Shown one piece after another: positions 45,311 through 58,079 of a stretch of DNA of 64,000 nt (its first letter is position 1; each line of letters begins with the position of its first letter). Below the pieces are notes generated by a model. That model saw only the letters and a program-made list of their open reading frames with translations. It was not told the DNA's origin and did no database searches. The position numbers and the translations under genes are program-made. The DNA lies in the NCBI GenBank assembly GCA_030620095.1, contig JAUTXW010003827.1, positions 1 through 64,000 of the forward strand, written 5' to 3'. This DNA is from Kuschelorhynchus macadamiae. Taxonomy: Eukaryota > Arthropoda > Insecta > Coleoptera > Curculionidae.

Positions 45311-47900
45311 TGTTAAAGTTCCGTTTAGAAGCTGTGATAGATATTTTACTGATACTGGAGACAAATTCTTTAACTAAATACCGATTTTTTTGTGCTTTAA
45401 AAATATCTACAAAATATAAACATTACTTATCTCACATACCCTACAAAAACTTCAAGTAAAAATTTTTTAAAAATTCTGACATTTAAACCTTGACATATAA
45501 TAGTTGTGGACTTGTAAATAAATAAAATTAATGGTTTATATCCATGTTATTTACCATTAATTATTACTCATTTTGTTTTTGAGATTGTAAGTTATTGTAA
45601 TATATGTGACTTCTTCAAGGTCAGAATGTTTAAATTTTGCGTACGATTTAAATATGTTATAAAAGTGGGGTATCCCAATTAAAAATTACCACCGATGTGG
45701 CAACGTATATCCATTTAACTAGTGTTGAAAAATCGGTAATCGAAAATTTCGTTTCAAAATGTTTAACGTTTTTTGGCATACAAATTATGTTTATAAAATA
45801 TTAATTACTTCTTATAAATTTCTGTCTGACATTTCTTAGAAAACTAACGTATGGTATTAGAACTGGATCTGGACGTTGAACATTTCAGTCTAGAACTGCA
45901 ATAGTGCGCTTCTAGAACAAGTTTCTAACTATCCAAGCTATGTAGACTATGGCATAATCTTGATTTAAAACATTGTTATTATGCCAGTATATCTTTAATT
46001 TTATATAAACGCTAAGTCGTTTTCCTCGTATTAGTTGCTTTTTCAACTCGCGTCCTTAGAGAATCTTAGTATAAAAAGGACCAAGATTCATAAATAAAGT
46101 GGTAAACCACTGACTTAATACACATTATAAAATAATTTTAAAAAATATATAATGAATGCTTTCTTAACGAAGCCATTTTATTTTTCCTCTTGTGTGAAAC
46201 AGTATGGTAATTAGGGAGCGAATTGCTATTATTTAAAGTGAAAATACCATGAAATTATATCAGCAAAGGGCAATTTTCATCTGCATAAAACCCTTTTCGT
46301 TTTCAATAACAGTTTCGGCATATATATTGCAAAACCTATAGGAAATTAAGTACGAAGTTTGCATACATACATACTTAATGCGGGTTACTTGGTAAGTTAT
46401 TGTCATTAAAAACTGTACATGGAGTTTTCCCATAAATTTATTAAATTTTTTTGAATTTAAAGCTTCGAAGTTATAAAGTTAAAAGTTCAAAGTCTTAGAC
46501 CTTATTTATTTCGTAGTTCTAGTGTTGTCTTAATATTCAAGGCTTAGAATATCATTTTTGCCAAATTGCTAAAAACTTGTATTGCCTCTAATACCAGTCA
46601 ATATCTGTTAGTTGGTTTAATGAAATTGCAGAAAATTAAATATTTAATTTTAACTGAATTTTTTGAAAATCATTAATGACCTTTTAAAATTAGCTATTTC
46701 GTGATGCTAACATTTTCTCTTTCCTGCAAATTATTTGTAAAACTGACATTTTTTTGAAAAAAAAAACAATGGTATAAAAGATATAAGTAACTTAGTTTTT
46801 CCCCTCGGAACGAATCTAGGATAAATATAAGTAATTGATATATTCAATATCTCCAAGAATTAAAACATAAGGATTTACTTTTATCAATAGAAGCGAAGAA
46901 CTAACTTAATATTTCGATATTGTGAATTTGTGGGCATTGACTTAAGACAGGAATTTTCCTTATGTATGTCTTATGTAGTTGCATTGTATGGTTAGTATTA
47001 GGAAGTCGTTTTTGACACAAAAATTTGATAATTCATAACTAAACTTAAAAAAAAATGGTTTTCAAAAGTTTAAAGGATTTGCTTAAAACTGACAAACATT
47101 TTCACTAATGTAATCTTCTTTCCTTTTTCAAACTGACAATAAAAATAATAATAAATAGACTTTATTGTAATAAAAAAAATGTATATTACAAATGGAGGAG
47201 TTGAAGTTTTCTATCTCAACCAAACAATTTAAGTTTGTAATAAAATAAGTAGGTAATTTAACATTTAATGTATATTTCGTATAAAAGTTTTTTTTACCCA
47301 CGTTTTTGGAGCCTTTTTGATTCCTGCAGTTTTCCGACGGATGTGTCGGGCGTCAGTCTCTGGATTTTAATAGTAGAGACCCCACCATGCCTCTAAGTAG
47401 TTTTTATACAGTGGAGGAAAAAAAAGTGTTGTTCTCATTAAATAATACGCCAAGGTTAAATTTATTGGTTGTTTATTACTTGTTTAAAAATGTATACGTA
47501 TCTCCTACTAAACCTAATTATTTACCTATATAAAATATATAGTAGGTTATTATTACTAAATACCCTACTTAAATAGAAACTTTATTCTAAATACCCTACT
47601 CAAATAGAAACTTTATTCGGTACGAAATGTAACGATGATTAGACAAGTGTTAAAGCCACGCAAAAAATAGTCATGCTGTGATTGAATTTAGGTAAAAAGC
47701 ACTAATGAAAATATATTTGCTGATGGTTATACGGAAGATCAAATAATGCAGTTCGGATTGGTTATAGAATATTTCTTGGTCTATTTAGCCCTGGTGTTTA
47801 TCATTTAGATTAAAAAAATTCTTATTTTATTTTTAACTTAAACACTTATAAATTTTTTAGCAAGGCAAAGCAAAGCATTTTAAAATTATTAAAATACTGA
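45311..47900. other. AT-rich stretch, no gene recognised
   Basis: No coding frame or element seen up to the possible LTR. Near 47330-47420 the minus strand holds gtataaaaactacttagag, a TATA-box-like block, which might belong to an LTR promoter. Confidence 0.4.
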
Positions 47901-47929
47901 ATCGGTAAATATATTTTTTACAATATTTT

Positions 47930-48339
47930 CCAATAATTCTCAGATATACCTATCTCGGTATCTCGTCCAAAGGTCGAATGCTGGTTTATTAGTAGGCTCT
48001 TCAATTGGAAGTCGAAAACGAAGTTTAGGTCTTCGGTCTGGTGGTTCCCCGCAGGCTAAATATCCGATTCTCGGTAGAAATTCAGCTCTAGCTCGTCAGT
48101 CAGCGGAGATGCCGCGCGCGTGGTATTCTAGATAGACAAATGCAGCCGCTGGTATAACAAATCGGTGTTGTTTGGAAAATGGAAATTAAAGATTTTCCGA
48201 TATTTTCGCTACGGAAATTCGATTAAAGTTTTAATGTATTCATTTTTAGGTACTAAAAAGAACCAGATTTGTATCTCTGAATTTAAGAAAATTACCTCAA
48301 TATTGCACTAATATTTAAAAAATTAGTAACTTCGTTACA
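47930..48339 (-). repeat. Possible 3' LTR of a Ty3/gypsy element
   Basis: In the minus sense this begins TGTAACGAAG at 48339, immediately after a purine tract, as LTRs do. It contains actaataaacc (a possible polyadenylation signal, near 47985) and a GC-rich patch (48080-48125). The far end was not located and no matching 5' LTR was found, so the limits are tentative. Confidence 0.4.
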
Positions 48340-48354
48340 CTCCCTTCTTTCGAT
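48340..48354 (-). other. Polypurine tract
   Basis: On the minus strand cgaaagaagggag lies directly upstream of TGTAACG. In LTR retrotransposons such a tract primes plus-strand DNA synthesis at the LTR edge. Confidence 0.45.
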
Positions 48355-51300
48355 GAAAATACACTAAATTAAAAAAAATACTTATTTTTAATTGAATGAA
48401 ATTGAATATAAAGATTAATATGATCACTAATAATTGACTAATTATTTATACGGAATTAAATACAGACAAAGAATTAAAGAATTGTTACACTTTGCTTGTG
48501 AGCTTCTTTAGTTCGTCTACGTAATACAGCGATTTCTGGAGCATGGACATCTACAGGTAGGCGGACATTTTCGTACTGCGTTTCTCTGGAAATAAGTCGA
48601 GACGGTACCACAGGTCGATGTGTGACGACGGCCGGGTTTCTTTACGAGAGGTCTCCTGGGACTGAATGCCTACTGTCCCAAAACGGGAATAAAACAATAA
48701 AGGTCTTCGGAATCATAGTCCGCGTCGATGTTCTTCCTTTCCATATCTCGAAAAGATATTGGGCCCCACCGAAATTCAGACCGGATTTTGTGTTCCGTTG
48801 TCTTCGGTACTGTTAGATAGTTTCTTGGTTAACTATCCCATATGGCTTCTATGATCTTTCGCAATGTCCGAAAGGGTCATAAAGCAAGTTGTGCGGTTCT
48901 TTTAGGTTCTCATCTGGGGTGGATTCAACAAGTCCATCGAGTTCCTTGGCTAGGTCCTCAAAGCTGGTTGTACTTGGCGGCGTAAAATCCACTTTAAAAA
49001 AGGGCTGCTTATGGTTGATCCATACTGCTATATTTTACGTAGGAATGATGACACAATTATGTCTTCGTAAAATATGGCTGACTTTAAGCAATAATTTTTT
49101 TAAATGTTATTTGGTGTTTTGTCTTTGTTACATGTAACAAGTTTTATTTAGCATATTGATTTTAAAACCATGTATCTTTTAGCCTGTTCACTGACATGTA
49201 GCATTGATAATGACTAGTTAGTTGAAAGCGCTTTGCTATAATTTTGGATTTGTGTAATATACACGTTATACAGACAGACCTTTTTGTTTCAGAAATTAAT
49301 TTTACAACAATGTATAGACCTGAATGTTTCGGAGGCAGTTTGGCAGCAAATATTTTAGCCGCACTAGATAACGGATGTTTACGTTTCATTACTCCGTCTC
49401 CTACATAACACATTTGAGGTGCTCTAACCGTTTACCCAATTCAGTGGTGGAAGGTTCGAGGTCGTCGTTATCGGGTGTTAGCTCACGATAAATACTTTTT
49501 GATAGGTCGAGTTGTCGTTCAAAATTCGAAAAGGCTTATGGTTTCCTTCACATAACTGCGCTATTATGGTTTTTAAAGCTTTATTATACGCTCTACGGGG
49601 TTAGATTTAGAACATACGGAGGTGTATTATGGTGGTTAATGCCCGTTTCTTGCTACAAATTCCTGGAATATATAGCCGGTGAACTGATTCCCATCTTCGG
49701 TTGTTATGGTTCTTGGAGTAGCGACTGCTTCATATAGAGCCTTGCTTACAGCTTTTCCAGTAGCTTTTCGGAGGCTTCGAAATTTTACCAACTTTATGAA
49801 CCGGTTTTAAAACACAAGTAAATTTTTACCAAATCCATGCCTACAGTTTTTCATGGGTTTTTGTTTCGAGAAGTTTACATTTTTCTAGCAGGCAGGAATA
49901 TTTAGTACCTCTGCTGCGAATTTCTGACATTTAATCTTATCTTCCGTGAAATACAGTGGTACACAGTTGGATTTAATTTGTTCAGGCTCTACTCGGTCTA
50001 GGGAAAGAGCATCAGCTATATTATTTAATAGTCCATATTTTTCTTGAGAAGACGACTTAGGAAACAGAGATCTGAGAAAAATCATGAACAGATCGTCGAT
50101 ACCAGGAGACAACACCTAAGAATCATCTAAAGCTGTTCAGACCAATACGGGAAATACACCAAGCTCTTCCTAGTTCGCCAGAATAGCATTAATAAACGAT
50201 AATGGGTAGGCATTTTTGCAAGAAGCTACTTGAAGTTTTTGGAAGTTTATGCAAAAACGATGCTTGCCATCCTCCTTACGGACTATTATGACTGCTGTTC
50301 AAAGGCTCCAACATCTATTTCACTTCAGTATTAATTATCTCTAGCGTTCGTGGATTCTGTGGACGGTATCATTGTTTTAGCGGTTGTGGAATTAATAAGT
50401 GTATGGTATTTTAGATCAGTGGGTAAGTTCCTTCATTATCTTCACATTTCGACATTCTTTATTCTTGTCTAGAAATTCCGGTAGACTCTTTTCTTCTAGA
50501 ACCTGTAAACTGAGCGGTGGCCTGGAATCTAGTTCGGTGAGTGAGAGAGGTGAATTAAAAATTCTAGATTGAGGGAGGACTTGTGCATCTAAGAGTACTC
50601 CATTTGTCCGGAAGTTCATCTGGATTCTGAATTTGCGAAGAATATCTATTCATACTCCTATTTCAGATGCTAAATTTGGCAAATAGTTACAAACTTCGCA
50701 GAACTAGCGATGTCTTTCTTTAATTAGCTTTCTTACTTTCAGCATTTAACTAGTGGCTTATATAGGCCTAAGGGCCCAAGTGTCAACTAGTGCATGGTAG
50801 TTAAACCTTTAAAGTAGAGAATAAGGTATGGGCGGCTTTCTGCCTATCACAGAATCATATGAGACTTCGGCGGTTTCTTGTATAGTTCTTGTTTCTTCTG
50901 CCTTCTTAGTTTTACGATCGTGAGCTCTGGGAACAGGTACAGTCTTTAGACATTACATCCTCTTTGTCACACCTAAAGCAAATTAGATTTCATTTCATTC
51001 ATTGCTACAATGTCCAGCTTGACCACATCTTCAACAAATATTATTTGTTAGCTGGGGTGCTCGGGAAACTTGGGTAAATCAGTAATTTTTGGGTCTTCAT
51101 TGACACATACTGTTATGAACGCTGGGAGTGGCGAAATCTCGCGTTATATAATTATTTCCACCTGTAGAATTCGGATTTCTTCTGCTCTTAAATATATTCT
51201 TGTTGTTCGTGTTGTCAAAATTTCTAAAAAATACTGTTTGAACTTAATAAAATTACCAATAGACTTGACTTTCATAGTTTTGTTCTAACATTCAAGAAAA

Positions 51301-51560
51301 ACAGGTAATTACTGAGTTAACATAAAAAGGTACCTTGATTTTTTATAGTAAATTAGTAGATAAACTTTGGTACAAAAAGACAAAGTCTAGCAAACATATA
51401 CCACTGCACTATTACATAGTTTATCACTGAACGATGCACTCGGATCGAAGTTGGGTTGACTGGGTTCATGTAACTCCTCCCCTCCAAATGGAACCTTAGA
51501 GCTGGAATGGCCACGTTAAGGTGACTCCCCCATTTCCATAATTTCTTCTTAAGGCTTCTG
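48355..51560 (-). pseudogene. Ty3/gypsy retrotransposon pol and gag end, degenerate
   Basis: In minus order: a zinc-knuckle-like RCGQAGH (near 51030), a protease-like VDTWAL (near 50785), the RT start VRKEDGKHRFCINFQ (near 50260), the end of the RNase H region ADALSLDRVEPEQI (near 50000), integrase pieces including TITTEDGNQFTGYIF (near 49690) and NPVERIIK (near 49580), then the integrase C-terminal domain VGDGVMKRKHPLSSAAKIFA (49400). A basic tail VDVHAPEIAVLRRRTKEAHK ends near 48490. Most of the RT palm and RNase H is missing and stops are frequent. Plus-strand frames at 48622-49137 are shadows. Confidence 0.7.
51190..51500 (-). repeat. Direct repeat shared with 55255-55620
   Basis: About 300 bp that is clearly similar to 55255-55620 in the same orientation (ctgtttgaactta/ctgtttgaacctaa, gttaacataa, gtgcagtg and gataaactatg on the minus strand). 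Within each copy there is no long frame, while gag sequence lies on both sides. It is either a fast-changing part of gag or a sequence inserted in a common ancestor. Confidence 0.6.
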
Positions 51561-52560
51561 GAGCAGCAAAGTATGTGGATAGGGATAACAAGTTCTGTAG
51601 TACCGTGTTATTAACATTATATTAATATTGAAATTTGAATATTGAAATTACATTATATATAATTAATATATTAATGTGGTATGCATACAAGCCAATTTTT
51701 GTCTTCAAGTAATTTTTGGTCTGGAATATTAATTTGTTTGTGTGCATTTACTTTATCTGTTAATTACTGAATTTTCTCTAGGTCTACGTTGACCAGTTTT
51801 TCGGATTGTTCTGGCAGCAATGAAAGGTTCAGTTGTGGTAATTGAACTATAATAGCCGGAGAGATTTCTTAGTTTCCAGCGAGAATTTTTTGTTAATTAT
51901 TGAAAACAAAACACTTGTCTGAGATGGTAAATAAATAACTTCCAGGTCCTAATTCAAATTTCTTTTCCATAGAACAGCTTTTAGTACAGCGATTAACAGA
52001 ACTGTATAGACTTGTAAACAAAACATTATGGATGGTCACTTGATTATCGATTGTCTTGGTGAGATAAACAGATATATAGAACATTTTGTTGGCTTGTTCT
52101 TATTGATTATATTGACAACCCAGTTTTTTTCGGTTTGGAGATGGTCCTGGAATTACTTGAGTTTTCAAAATACAAGAGTTCTAACTACAGTACACCACAA
52201 CTTGTTACGTTCTGAACGCGCGTATCGCTAACCAAGTTTCATCATCAGCACATGATATAAACTATCCTAACCGAGACTATTTATAGTCTTAGTTGCTTGG
52301 TTTTTTTAAGTTATATTTTCTATCGTGCCAAGGGCGCAAGTATTTTTATTTGACGTCAAATTAATTTGCAATTCTAAACAATCTTTTATTTCTTCTAAAC
52401 CACTAATATTCATATAGATTACGAATGTGAGTTTGCTTAATATTATTCTAGTTTCCTTTAGTGTAATGAGTACGATAGGCCTAGCAGATTTTTGAATAAG
52501 CCATTAGTTTTTTAAATTCAAAGGAAGATTATTGAGAGGATGAGTTTATACTTTTATATG
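51561..52560. other. Degenerate stretch with possible env-like and PLE-like traces
   Basis: A minus-strand frame at 51893-52084 and the sequence after it (to about 51700) recall, weakly, part of an envelope-like protein of insect gypsy (errantivirus-type) elements; there are many stops and nothing functional. At 52222-52248 (minus) CTGATGA is followed by GATAC, a poor hammerhead match. No other feature was recognised. Confidence 0.25.
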
Positions 52561-54489
52561 AGACTTATGTCTTATCTCAAAAGAAAGAGGGAAAATTATT
52601 AGTGTTTTTACGTCTTTTAAAATTATGTTGAAAATATTTAGTAGTGTCGGTTTTTATTTTATTATTAGTCTGTGCGGTAGGGATAATGTTTTGAAACCTA
52701 GGAGCTAATTTATCCCTTGGCATCACTTTGTGGTAGACGTTATAGTATGTTGGTATTGTAAAGGGCTCTTTACGTTTGTTGTTGTTTTAGAGGTTTCTTT
52801 TTGTTTTATGTCTTGCAACTTTTGGATGACCTCTTGATATTTTCCTTTAAGTTTGTCTTTAGACTTTAAGTCTTGTAGATATTTGGATACGACATTTTTC
52901 TCTTCAGTATCAAGTGGATTCTTATAGTTAAATTGCCCAGTTATTACCAGAATATAATAGAATAGAATGTATATTCTAGTACAAATAACATGTTAATAAG
53001 TAGCCTAAGGGATTCCTTTGGATTTTTTTGGATTCCAATCTTAAGTTGTTCCAGTAATATTGAATGGAAACGTTTAAAATTACAATTAGAATTCTTGGAA
53101 GTTGTTAAATGAACTTGAATTTTATGCAATTTGCAAAGATCTAAGAAGCTGTTGTTTTTTCTGGTAATCGATAATGTGAAATGAAATTTAATAAACCATC
53201 AAGTACATTTACTGCATTGCCGTTGTATGTTTCAAAAAATTGGTAAAAATCAAATAGAGTGAATATGATTTTGTCATTTGTTTGAAATTCCTTGAAAGCA
53301 GGAATATGAGCTTCATATTTAGATTACTGTTGGCCGCATGAAGTTTTAATAAGGTTTGGTTTTATGATTATAAATTCTGAAAAATATCTTTTTTCCAAAT
53401 AAAAAAAATGTGGACTGCCTGAATCAATTAATAAGTTGATTGATTTAACAAAACCAGAAATTGTAATAAAGGGTAATTAACGATTGTCTATAGTATAGAT
53501 ATATACTCTATACCTTCAGTTAGGTATGATTTATTCCAGAGGCTACGTGGAAAAAATGTCTCCGCATGATGATATTCTTTATTAGAACATGACATATCTA
53601 ATAAGGGTATATCAGATAATGATGTTAGGGCGGATAATGCTGATGATACACCAGCATCAAGATTGTTATCAAAATGTATTTGTTCTAATAATGATTGATC
53701 ATATCATGGAAAAATCTTGTTCATTTGCGGTTTTGTAAGAGATTGTGTTATATTTAACTATATGAATTTGGGGATTATTTAAATAATAGAGATCTTTAAA
53801 TGTTAATTACGACCTGGCTTGTTACTGGTATGTGGCATTTGAAATCTAGGATTGATCCAGATTGTTGTTAAACAGCATTATGGGTTGGTCTTGTAGTAGT
53901 CTTTGTAACGACTGATATGGGCGTTGGTTTATCTATAGGAATTCTAATAGTAGGTTGCCATACATGTACATTAGACTTTAAGGATCTCCAAAAACTTGTT
54001 AATTTGTAGAAATTTCTGTTGAAATACGGGTCTTTGGTATGGAAGCTTGGGAAACATTTTGATAATAAGTATGTGGTATTGCTTGAGAAAAGTTTTGATA
54101 TGAGGTGTGTGATATAGGGATTTTAAAATTGGGTGAAGACAATGAAGTCCTGGGAACTGAAGTTTCTTTCAACTTGTACAAAAAAAAGAAAATGTTTTTC
54201 TTCAATGGCAAGTTTTATGGCTATTTTCAAAGATATAGGGCCTCTAAGCTTAACGGCACGCGCGGTAGTTTGAATGTTTAGGTGCAAATATTTTAAAAAA
54301 GTTACGAGTATTAGCTCGTAACTTTTTTAAAATATTAAGCTTCTTAAGACATTTGATGATCATGGTTAATTCGCAAACTATTAAACTTCTTGTGTATTGA
54401 CAACGTACACCAAAACTCTGCGTTTTATTAAGAATTAGGCCGCATACTATGTAATTCATGTAATAGATATGTCTAAGTTTTTTGGTCAC
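52560..54489 (-). pseudogene. Ty3/gypsy-like element H, copy 1 (RT-less)
   Basis: In minus order: a gag-like frame (54489-53999) with RTSLSSPNFKIPISHTSYQ and repeated SYQN/YYQN units; a region near 53750-53540 with SLLEQIHFD and SALSALTSLSDIP; a protease motif LLIDSGSPHFF (near 53440); then directly integrase with FDFYQFFETYN, GLLNFISHYRLPEK and NCNFKRFHSILLEQLK (near 53060); and the integrase C-terminal part MPRDKLAPRFQN (near 52710). RT and RNase H are missing between protease and integrase. Compared with copy 2 it lacks about 30 bases near 53150. Confidence 0.65.
54287..54336. repeat. Perfect 22-bp hairpin
   Basis: aatattttaaaaaagttacg plus ag, loop tattag, then the exact reverse complement. 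It interrupts no recognisable domain but lies in the gag-like part of element H copy 1 and is absent from copy 2, which diverges just before this point. It could be a small palindromic insertion. Confidence 0.85.
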
Positions 54490-55254
54490 GGGATGAAAGT
54501 TATAAAATAGCTAACGTATCTAATTTTAACCGGTAGATATTACAGTTAAAGCTTTTCCTCTTAACTTACCAATAATAACTCTAAAGATAAGTTTTTTTCA
54601 TTATATGCTGCTATAAATTATATCCAAAAAAGTCTTAATTGTTGATAATTAGTTTAATTTGGGATTATTGTATTATTTGATTCGGCTGTAAATTAATATT
54701 AACTAAGTTAAATTATCTATATTTAAATTAGGACTGATTAAACTTTTGATATTGAGATAATTAATTGAGAGTCAGATTCACAGTCGTCAGAATCAGTATT
54801 GGTTTTTTTGATTTAGTAAATTACAAAAATATTTTCTATATTTTCTCGTTATTTTTCTTACTTGTCCTAAATCATTAAAAATGAAAAAAGGAAAAAAAAT
54901 AAATATTTATGTACGGGTATATAATATATTAATACAGGTAGAGGTTATCTATTAAAAAAAGCCTATTCTTCTACTTTTCAGCTTCTTTTACTGTTTTTCT
55001 TCTTGTTTTCATCCGAGGGATATACGTTCCACTGATTGATAGGTGTTCTGATAATTGCATATATACAGTCTATAACTAGGACAAGTCGAGTTTACAGTTT
55101 ACCTCACCAAACCTTGCAAATTTTCTTAGCTATAATTTTTGAAGTCCAATTGAATTTCAAAATCACCAGAAGTTCAGACGAAAATTTTATCCAATAAGGC
55201 ACTATTCTGCTTCTGTCTTCTGTACAGGACCAATCCTTTGTTGACTGTGCCGGT
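54490..55254. other. Unassigned stretch
   Basis: No feature recognised, apart from a short gag-like trace approaching the repeat at 55255. Confidence 0.4.
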
Positions 55255-55620
55255 TACCTTCTTGTTGCTTGTGTTTTGAAAATTCACTGCAAAAACTGTT
55301 TGAACCTAATGTAATTACTCATACACTTGAATTTCAGAGTTTTATTCTAAAATTCCAGAAAATGAGGTAATTACAAAGTTAACATAATAAGGTTCCCAGG
55401 CTTTTTGTAGCAAATTAATAGATACACTTTGGTATAAATAGTTAAAGTGTGAGAAGTAGATAAATTTTGGTAGTAGAAGATAAACTTTGATAAAAATGCA
55501 ATCTGGCAAGCATCTAACACTGCACTTTTTCATAGTTTATCAGTGAGCGGTGTATCTCTCTAGTGGCGGACTAAGGTCGTTTGACTGAGTACATGTACCT
55601 TATTTAAATTAGCTAGTTGT
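55255..55620 (-). repeat. Direct repeat shared with 51190-51500
   Basis: Second copy of the repeat described at 51190. In the minus sense it directly follows gag capsid sequence ending near 55620. Confidence 0.6.
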
Positions 55621-56545
55621 TTGGTAGCTTGCAGTTCTTTTCTTAATTGTTGTAACATCAGTAAAGTCGCCAAGTCTTATTTGTTGGCGATAGTCCGATA
55701 ATAAGTTACGGCATGACGTGATATCAGTGTCTGTTGGTCGGTAGTATACATGGGGGCTCATTATCTTTTTGGAGTCGCCAACTAGTCTCATTTTCTAGAT
55801 CCGCCTCGTAATTAACTGAAAAATAGAAGCTTGAAAATCTCTTCGAAAATCTTCCCAAATTGACTAGGAGTGACGGTTGTTGTTGAACCATAGAACTGCT
55901 CCTCCTTGTAACAATTTAGGTATGTCTTATAGCAAGTGGTTCTTGGTTTCGGTGGTACATAGTTCCTCCAAACCAAGTCGCTCTTTTTGATAGAATATTA
56001 TATCCAACTCATTCGCATGTCTACGGGGTCGCTGGTACTGGTCGTGGGTATTATCAATTTTAAAGGGGCGTCGGCATTGGATTTGTGTAGATATTACTTG
56101 TCTTGTTGGTAGTCTGGTCTCTACCATAGTAGATTATTTAGCATTGATATTAGGAGACATCTCGATGTTATTAAAATTTGAATAGATTACGAATATGTCT
56201 TGGCAAATCCTGGTAGTTTCTGGATTTTGTTACGTATGTTCTCTTGCAAAAAAAGATACAGGTTTCCTATTTTGGGACGTTGGCAGAGTTTTTATATTGT
56301 AGTTGGTGGTATGTATATCAACATTCAATGCCGTAAAAACTTTCTTGACGTCGCCGTATACATTATCAGCTCCATTTAATCAAACAATTACTATATTTGT
56401 GTTTCGATCTAGCTCAGCGTACTTTTTTTGTACTAAACAAAGCTGTTCCCGTTTTAGTATTTCATTTTTACTGGCTAAAGTGTTCAGACTTTTTTGTATT
56501 TGCGCTATTATGTTCCTCTTAAAGGAACTATCATTAACTCATTAG
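55620..56545 (-). pseudogene. Ty3/gypsy gag fragment (capsid region)
   Basis: In minus order: coiled-coil-like IIAQIQKSLNTLASKNEILK (near 56510), FFAREHT (near 56240), MVETRLPTRQVISTQIQCRR (56127) and, after one stop, PKLLQGGAVLWFNNN and IWEDFRRDFQASIFQLI (about 55820-55920). This is the W-x-N..W..F..F pattern of retrotransposon gag capsid domains. It then runs MRLVGDSKKIMSPH to about 55609. Stops are present. It may be the gag of the same family as the element at 48.3-51.6 kb, because both join the same 300-bp repeat. Confidence 0.65.
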
Positions 56546-56559
56546 TGTTAGGACTGGGA

Positions 56560-56930
56560 TGGTCGTAGAGGTGTTTAAATGCAACAACGTTCGCAATAAT
56601 TTTTCTGTGAGTTGATGTTAATGACTCAACGTCGTTGGCCCAAACATTGCCAATCGAGCAGGAAATGAAGACTAAAACTTACGTGGCGGATATTCTGTGT
56701 GGTATAAAAAATATAATTTGCTTAGCATAATATATTCAGCAATTTAAAATTGGAAGGAATCCAATTAATGTTGACTGGGACATCTTTGTTTATTATGGAT
56801 ATGATCTGCACAATTATATAAAGGAACTCTTGCGATCACTAGGGAAGTAAACTGATTAGCAAGAATTTTTCAGATCTTCACGATTCAAAATCCATAGTTA
56901 AACAAAAACATATTTTCTCATTCTCGTTGA
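56560..56930. other. Unassigned stretch
   Basis: No feature recognised. Confidence 0.4.
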
Positions 56931-56934
56931 TCTG

Positions 56935-57560
56935 TCTGTCTTGACATGGGAAAAATTGCTTATTTAATTGCTATCAAATTTTACACAAAAGTCAATGGTT
57001 ATATTACGAGTTTGGCCAAGACAGTTTGGTAAAAATCGAGTATAACGGCCTAATAAAATGTTTTAAAAAATCGGTGTAAGAAACACTTATTCAGTTAACA
57101 TCATATTTTTGTAGGAAAATTAAATGTGGGATGAAAATAAAATTTCGTTGAAAATACAATCTGGTAGAAAAAATCCATTAATAAAATATTTTAAAAAAAT
57201 CAGTTTAATAATTAGTTATTTAATAGATTTTTTATTTAGTAGAAAAATTAAGTATGGTGAGACAAAATAGCGGTCGATTTTTTAAAAATGTTGTATTTAA
57301 AAAAACTGTGTAGGAAAAGATTTATTTAATTAAATTGAAAATGTGCCCAATAATCAAGTGACCTGAAAAAGTGAACTGATGAGATCAAGATGAGACTTCA
57401 AAAAGTAGTGAAAATATCAGTGTAAAAACTACTTATACAATGGACTTTTTGTACAAAAATCAAGTTTGACTTAGAAACTAACTGCTACGATTTTTATACA
57501 CATATCTAACATGGCGGCCTAATATAATATGTTGAAATAAACTGGTAAAGATTAAAAATT
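56935..57560 (-). repeat. Diverged copies of the 5-6.6 kb repeat
   Basis: Inverted, diverged blocks resembling the 500-bp repeat: ttggtaaaaatcgagtataa, cggcctaataaaatg and ttttaaaaaatc occur in several versions (near 57030, 57180, 57250 and 57520). No coding content. Confidence 0.5.
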
Positions 57561-57620
57561 AATATTAGCCTTGATCCGCAATAATACATTATTTTTAGAA
57601 AAAAAGCAGTAAAATGGAAT

Positions 57621-57876
57621 TACCCGGAACTTACTCTGTTATGAATCAATCCTTTTATCAGGAATAATGGAATACGACCCATTAGTTGAGCACACAGTCA
57701 TTTAGTATTACGAACACATTCACATTTTCATATCTTTCCTTTTGTTCAGGCAATTAAAAAGTAGCAGAATTTGTACAATGTTCAGATTGCTAAATGAGCA
57801 TGTACCGGAATAAACAGGGTCATCTTTTACTATCCCTGATAAGACAAATGATTCATAACGAGACAGCTTCCGGGTA
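57621..57876. repeat. Inverted repeat, MITE-like
   Basis: Left arm 57621-57664 (tacccggaacttactctgtt then atgaatc) and right arm 57834-57876, which is its reverse complement with a few changes, separated by about 170 bp. A related single arm occurs at 5026-5070 next to the 500-bp tandem repeat, so the sequence travels with that repeat superfamily. Confidence 0.6.
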
Positions 57877-58079
57877 AACCCAGTTTAACAATTTTTTACA
57901 ACACAGGACTCCAGATGACTTGAGTCCACCTATTTATTCGAGTATTTTATTATTTTATAATATATAACCACCTTCCACCCGTCTACGATCAGAGTAGTAG
58001 CAATAGTAGTAGTTAAGTGTAGGCTTAAAGTCCGGAAGGAAGACCACAGAGATCTTTTTTTGTTCAAAACCTCACCCTG

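Noticed and set aside
48622..49137. Plus-strand frames of 64 and 82 codons
   Set aside because: Antisense to the gypsy pol tail and without motifs.
51893..52084. Envelope-like reading of a minus-strand frame as an intact viral gene
   Set aside because: The similarity is weak, the region is broken by stops, and no fusion peptide or membrane segment is visible; noted only as a possible remnant.
52222..52248. Hammerhead ribozyme on the minus strand
   Set aside because: CTGATGA is present, but the second core element is GATAC and stem II does not pair convincingly.
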